From positions 1 through 8,300 of the forward strand of contig CAZIPL010000063.1 in the NCBI GenBank assembly GCA_964541255.1: a stretch of DNA of 8,300 nt, read 5' to 3'. The position numbers and the translations under genes are program-made. The notes under the pieces were generated by a model. It saw only the letters and a list, made by a program, of their open reading frames with translations, was not told where the DNA came from and searched no databases. This document shows, piece after piece, positions 5,268 to 8,300 of the stretch. The DNA is from CAYOSU01 sp964541255. GTDB taxonomy: Bacteria; Bacillota; Clostridia; Christensenellales; CAMQZB01. How positions within the stretch are numbered: the first letter of the stretch is position 1; every line of letters starts with the position of its first letter.

Positions 5268-6140
5268 TTAAAAACAGCTGTAATATCCGCCTATCAAATC
5301 CAAAAGAGTTCTTGCTACGGGATATATCCGAAGCGTTTCCGTCTCGAAAACGAATATCACGTCGAACTTATAATATCCGCCGTCTTTTATGTAGCAAAAA
5401 TAATCGCCGTTGAGACCTTTGGCAAAGCAAAAAATGTCGTTGACGGAGGGCACGGTTTCCGAATAATTCTCGCGAATATACTTCGTTGTCGTTAACGACT
5501 CTTCGACCGACAACATAAGCTCTCCGTCGCCGTTTGTTTCCTTATAAAACTTCAATAGCTCCGTCGGAATCGCCTCACCCAAATACGCTTCGAGCTCGAT
5601 TATGTCCGTAAGGCTCGCAGGAGCTTTTTTCTCGATAGACATAAAAGGCTTTTGTTTTGAAAATTCCGTAATAAGGTCTGCATAAAGCTCTTTTCTGCGG
5701 CTTCTGTCAAGACCTATCGCAACGCCCAACCACGAGAAAAAACCAAGGCTTGCAACAGCTCCGCCAAGCGTTATGATAAAATCAAGCTTTTCGCTTTCTT
5801 CGTCGAGAAACGCCGCGCACATAAAGACAAAACCTATGACAAGCAAAGAAAAAGATCTTCTTTGCTCTTTTTTATATATCGTTATAAGCTCGTAATCGTC
5901 GGTTTTTTTGAATATCGCGCAACCCACCGCACCGACGATAGACAAAACAAACGACGCAAGCAAGAATATGCGATACCACAGCGGGCATAACGACAGCTCC
6001 TCTATCTCTGGATAGACCAATTCCGACATCAAAATCGCCGCGCCCAAACAAAACGAGCCGACAATCGTCACCAAAGAGAATATCCTTGCGAACAAGGCAT
6101 TCCTTTCGGTCTTTTCCGAATTTTTAACTTCATATTTCAT
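5268..6140 (-). CDS. Membrane protein with C-terminal SMI1/KNR4 (SUKH)-like domain
   Basis: The 290-residue protein has two parts. The N-terminal half holds four predicted transmembrane helices (about 15-40, 56-77, 96-112 and 120-144), paired around a charged cytosolic-type loop (FKKTDDYELITIYKKEQRR). The C-terminal part (about 168-288) resembles the SUKH fold: ELEAYLGEAIPTELLKFYKE followed by NGDG (193-196), then DIFCFAKGLNGDYFCYI and a hydrophobic C-terminus. SUKH domains are known as immunity proteins in bacterial polymorphic-toxin systems and as protein-binding modules elsewhere; no toxin gene is nearby, so a role cannot be assigned. ATG 6140 is chosen because AAAGGAA lies 8 nt upstream. 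An in-frame ATG at 6206 would add 22 polar residues, but its AAAGGA is only one base away. The domain call is from pattern recognition and is moderately sure. Confidence 0.75.
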   Translation of the reverse strand: MKYEVKNSEKTERNALFARIFSLVTIVGSFCLGAAILMSELVYPEIEELSLCPLWYRIFLLASFVLSIVGAVGCAIFKKTDDYELITIYKKEQRRSFSLLVIGFVFMCAAFLDEESEKLDFIITLGGAVASLGFFSWLGVAIGLDRSRRKELYADLITEFSKQKPFMSIEKKAPASLTDIIELEAYLGEAIPTELLKFYKETNGDGELMLSVEESLTTTKYIRENYSETVPSVNDIFCFAKGLNGDYFCYIKDGGYYKFDVIFVFETETLRIYPVARTLLDLIGGYYSCF

Positions 6141-6148
6141 ACCTATAT

Positions 6149-6155
6149 TTCCTTT
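6149..6155 (-). promoter_or_regulatory. Ribosome binding site supporting the start at 6140
   Basis: AAAGGAA on the minus strand ends 8 nt before the ATG at 6140. The competing in-frame ATG at 6206 has its AAAGGA immediately adjacent, which is poor spacing. Confidence 0.6.
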
Positions 6156-6255
6156 AGCAATAACCTTTTGCCATTGCGGCTTTTCCTTTCTCAAAACAAA
6201 ACGCATTTCCTTTATACGTTATCCAAGAAAAACCGCAGAATTTCCTTTCAAAGCT

Positions 6256-6285
6256 ATAATATCACAAAATAATCTATACTTACAA
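6256..6285 (-). promoter_or_regulatory. Probable promoter of the SUKH-like membrane protein gene
   Basis: On the minus strand TTGTAA (6285-6280) precedes TATTAT (6261-6256) by 18 nt, and the -10 carries the extended TGn motif (TGATATTAT). Transcription would start near 6249, leaving about 110 nt of leader if translation begins at 6140 or about 43 nt if it begins at 6206. Confidence 0.55.
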
Positions 6286-6291
6286 TCACTT

Positions 6292-6324
6292 TCAAAACAA
6301 AAAGTCGGCAAAACCGCCGACTTT
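6292..6324 (-). terminator. Rho-independent terminator after the membrane-anchored SGNH gene
   Basis: AAAGTCGGC and GCCGACTTT form a perfect 9-bp stem with a 6-nt loop (6301-6324). Read on the minus strand it is followed by TTGTTTTG. It lies about 40 nt past the stop of the hydrolase gene and separates it from the next gene's promoter. Confidence 0.88.
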
Positions 6325-6362
6325 AACTGTCATATAATAATTTAAGCTTTGAATAATATCGT

Positions 6363-7145
6363 TTACTTTAACGCGTCTTCGAACTTTTTGAGCCACCAAA
6401 GCTTATATCCCGCACGCGTCGGATGAATCTTATCGTTCATATAGAACTTATAAAGATCTTTATCGATGTCGTTGAATTCTTTGTCGTAATACAAATCGAT
6501 GATATTGATGCCCCATTTATCGCGAAGCTTTTTCAAACCCTCGTTCATTATTTCGTAAGTTTTAGACGGGTAATAGCTTCCCGTATAGAAATATATCGGG
6601 CAATCCCAAGTATCCTTAACATACTTAATGATAGCTTCCATCGCGCCGAAAGTCGTATATTCGTCAAAGCCGTCGCGTTTATCTGTAATTTCTCCGAGCG
6701 TTATATGATGCTTGTTGCTTTCGGAAAGCGATGCCATTGTCGCATCGTTTGTCGAAAGCTGGCAAATAAATGCGTCGGGCTTTTTGGCCGTGTCGAAATT
6801 GTGAACTCTTTCTATATAGGAGTTTTTCTTTTCTCTCGAAAAGGTCGTTCCGCTGATAGCTTCCTTGACGCATATCGCACCGTGTTTTTGGGCGATAAAT
6901 TCAGCCATTGCCTCCCCTTTCGAAGCGGCGCCGTAGGTTACGGAAGATCCCAGGAAATAAAACGTCTTCCCGGTAAGCGACGATTTTACGCTTTCGGTTT
7001 TCTCAACCGAATATTCCTCTGCGTTTCCTTTTTTGAAAAAACCCGAGCCCTTAATTTTGAAATACGCAAAAGTCAAAAAGCTCAACAAAAACAAAAATAC
7101 GATTATGCTTCCGATAACGATAAGCACGATTCCCCACCAAGGCAT
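6363..7145 (-). CDS. Membrane-anchored SGNH/GDSL-type hydrolase
   Basis: This 260-residue protein has an N-terminal transmembrane anchor (about 5-28) with a short basic stretch after it (KIKGSGFFKKG), then an SGNH-hydrolase domain, probably outside the membrane. The four family blocks are visible: FLGSSVTYG with the nucleophile at Ser68, a block II Gly at 99 (EAISGTTF), STND with Asn133, and DKIHPTRAGY with Asp238 and His241. The triad is thus complete, although GDS is GSS and GxND is STND. SGNH enzymes are esterases, lipases or carbohydrate deacetylases; the substrate cannot be told. The start has AAGGAG 8 nt upstream. It lies 127 nt after the stop of the other SGNH gene, without a clear terminator between, so cotranscription is possible. 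A TATAAT at 7169-7174 could also serve it. Confidence 0.88.
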   Translation of the reverse strand: MPWWGIVLIVIGSIIVFLFLLSFLTFAYFKIKGSGFFKKGNAEEYSVEKTESVKSSLTGKTFYFLGSSVTYGAASKGEAMAEFIAQKHGAICVKEAISGTTFSREKKNSYIERVHNFDTAKKPDAFICQLSTNDATMASLSESNKHHITLGEITDKRDGFDEYTTFGAMEAIIKYVKDTWDCPIYFYTGSYYPSKTYEIMNEGLKKLRDKWGINIIDLYYDKEFNDIDKDLYKFYMNDKIHPTRAGYKLWWLKKFEDALK

Positions 7146-7272
7146 AATTTTTTTCTCCTTAAACCTAAATTATATTATCGTTATTTTATCACAATAAAGC
7201 TCTTATGTATTGCAAATTTTTACGAATTATTACAAATAATGCAGTCGAAGAGCACAAATTATCGAAAAAGCT

Positions 7273-7971
7273 TTAGTTGAAGAGCAAATCAAAAAGCTTA
7301 TCGGCAAAAATCTTATGATGTTCCGCCGCAGGGTGATTCATTCCGTTAACAAGCATTGCCGTCGTATCGACTCCGTTTTGAGCCAAAGTTTTCCATTCGG
7401 CATAAACATCCGCAAGCGGTACGTTCATATCGTTAGCGACCTTTCTCATGCAGTCTACATACGAATCCATTTTGCCGCTCTTTTGAAGCATTTCATAATA
7501 CTTATGAACGAACCACCAACCACCGGTGAATCCTTTAACGCCCTTAGAGCATAGCATACTCGGAGTCATAAGAACGACTTCTATATCCGCTCCGCGCAAC
7601 CGACTTATGATTTCTCTCAGGTTTTGCTCGTATTTTTCTAACGCCAACTTTCCTTTTCTCGAATTAGTAACGTCGTTCGTACCGAACATAACGCAGCAAA
7701 AATCAGGCTTTTTGTCAAGAACGTCCGTTTGAATCCTCATCAATCCGTCGTCGGTAAAATTTCCGCCGACACCAGCATTAACAACCGTAACGTCAACGCC
7801 GAATTTTTCTTTAATCATACCTTTCAAAATGTTGTGATATGCCAGTTCCGGACGAGAAACGCTTTCTTTGAAGCCGTTTTTGAATTCAAACTGTCCTTGC
7901 GTTATGCTATCCCCGAAAAAAGCCATTGTCGGAGCTTCGCCGTCTTTAATTCTTTCACCTGTTTTTAACAT
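7273..7971 (-). CDS. Soluble SGNH/GDSL-type hydrolase
   Basis: A 232-residue protein without signal peptide or membrane segment, so probably cytoplasmic. Block I is FFGDSITQG with Ser22, block II NAGVGG (Gly67), and block III GTND (97-100, Asn99). Block V is NGMNHPAAEHH with His213; the usual DxxH Asp would be at 210, which is Gly here, so the acidic triad member is missing or replaced by a neighbour such as Asn209. Substrate unknown; esterase or deacetylase activity is typical of the family. The ATG at 7971 is preceded by GGGGGA at suitable spacing. A TATATT with extended TG upstream (minus strand, 8057-8052) could be its -10, with no good -35. It shares orientation and perhaps transcript with the anchored SGNH gene but is too different in sequence to look like a recent duplicate. 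Confidence 0.9.
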   Translation of the reverse strand: MLKTGERIKDGEAPTMAFFGDSITQGQFEFKNGFKESVSRPELAYHNILKGMIKEKFGVDVTVVNAGVGGNFTDDGLMRIQTDVLDKKPDFCCVMFGTNDVTNSRKGKLALEKYEQNLREIISRLRGADIEVVLMTPSMLCSKGVKGFTGGWWFVHKYYEMLQKSGKMDSYVDCMRKVANDMNVPLADVYAEWKTLAQNGVDTTAMLVNGMNHPAAEHHKIFADKLFDLLFN

Positions 7972-8162
7972 ATTAAATCCCCCAAAATATAGTAAACCAA
8001 AAGCATATCGCGAAACGATAAGTCTATTTTTATCAAAACACGATTTACCTCAATATACCATTAAAATAAAAGTAAATATTGCATAATTTTAGGAAATATT
8101 ATATATTTTGGCATATTTGATTGTTTTTATAATTATCGATAAAGGTAAATCATAAAAAAGTA
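7972..8162. other. AT-rich leader region with no recognisable gene
   Basis: This stretch upstream of the soluble SGNH gene is very AT-rich. It contains the possible extended -10 described with that gene and a 10-bp palindrome TTATCGATAA (8133-8142). A 60-codon frame crosses part of it on the minus strand but starts with GTG inside a palindrome and is not accepted as a gene. Confidence 0.5.
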
Positions 8163-8293
8163 GACGGGAATACTCGCCTTTCGGCTCGTCGGAAAAACGA
8201 TTCTCGTTTTTCATCGAAGGAACTGAAGTCCAATTCGATTTACAGGCTTCGCCGTATAACAATAGGCACACTTAAAAGTGTGCCTATTGTTAT
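8163..8293. repeat. Array of tiled inverted repeats, possible dispersed repeat or structured RNA
   Basis: Five inverted repeats follow one another almost without gaps. The first is GACG/CGTC (8163-8190), enclosing GCC-TTTC-GGC. Next is GAAAAACGA/TCGTTTTTC (8192-8212, loop TTC). Then ATCGAA/TTCGAT (8213-8239) encloses a small GGA(A)C/GTCC stem. TAC(A)GGC/GCCGTA (8241-8256) follows, and the large palindrome at 8256-8293 is last. On the minus strand the array runs into TACTTTTTTATG. The sequence is more GC-rich than its flank. It may be a miniature repeat present elsewhere in the genome, a noncoding RNA or a terminator cluster. The right boundary may lie outside the window. Confidence 0.45.
8256..8293. 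terminator. Perfect 18-bp-arm palindrome, terminator-like
   Basis: ATAACAATAGGCACACTT is followed by AA and its exact reverse complement. The GC core GGCACAC/GTGTGCC is flanked by AT-rich stem ends, so each strand has a partly U-rich tail (TATTGTTAT) within the arm. That is the shape of some bidirectional terminators. A clean U-run is lacking, so a transposon-related or protein-binding palindrome is also possible. Confidence 0.5.
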
Positions 8294-8300
8294 GGAGCGA

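Noticed and set aside
6423..7280. Plus-strand open frame of 285 codons
   Set aside because: It is antisense to the well-supported membrane-anchored SGNH gene, has no recognisable domain and no ribosome binding site; it is a shadow frame.
1..8300. tRNA genes, CRISPR arrays, insertion-sequence transposases
   Set aside because: No cloverleaf-like gene, regularly spaced repeats or transposase frame was seen; the tRNA-Trp often found between rpmG and secE is absent.

Overview
The window looks like chromosomal DNA of a low-GC Gram-positive bacterium, most likely an uncultured gut-type Clostridia member. The evidence is the ribosomal/secretion gene order rpmG-secE-nusG-rplK-rplA, a single-span SecE, a NusG without an inserted domain, strong AGGAGG-type ribosome binding sites, AT-rich spacers with sigma-A-like promoters, and TGA used as a stop. 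The exact order or family cannot be fixed from this sequence alone.

Region 1 (1-2053, minus strand) is a conserved transcription/translation operon. A near-consensus promoter (TTGACA, 17 nt, TAAAAT) drives rpmG (L33), secE (translocase subunit), nusG (elongation factor), rplK (L11) and rplA (L1, cut by the left edge). Two control elements are visible. One is a hairpin followed by a U-run at the very 5' end of the transcript. The other is a leader before rplK that copies part of the L1-binding site of 23S rRNA, as expected for L1 autoregulation of rplKA.

Region 2 (2296-4999, plus strand) starts with a ZIP-family metal transporter. It is followed by a two-gene pseudouridine salvage operon, a PfkB-family kinase (psuK-like) and pseudouridine-5'-phosphate glycosidase (psuG), translationally coupled through an ATGA overlap. 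Together they would convert pseudouridine to pseudouridine 5'-phosphate and then to uracil plus ribose 5-phosphate. The promoter has a near-palindrome filling its -35/-10 spacer, a candidate operator. A strong, apparently bidirectional terminator closes the operon.

Region 3 (5268-7971, minus strand) is accessory. It holds a four-TM protein with a C-terminal SMI1/KNR4 (SUKH)-like domain and two SGNH/GDSL hydrolases in the same orientation, one membrane-anchored and one soluble that lacks the usual catalytic Asp. A Rho-independent terminator separates the hydrolases from the SUKH gene.

Region 4 (7972-8300) has no convincing gene. Its right part (about 8163-8293) is a nearly gap-free series of small inverted repeats ending in an 18-bp-arm perfect palindrome. 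This is the least explained part of the window, and could be a dispersed repeat, a structured RNA, or a terminator array.
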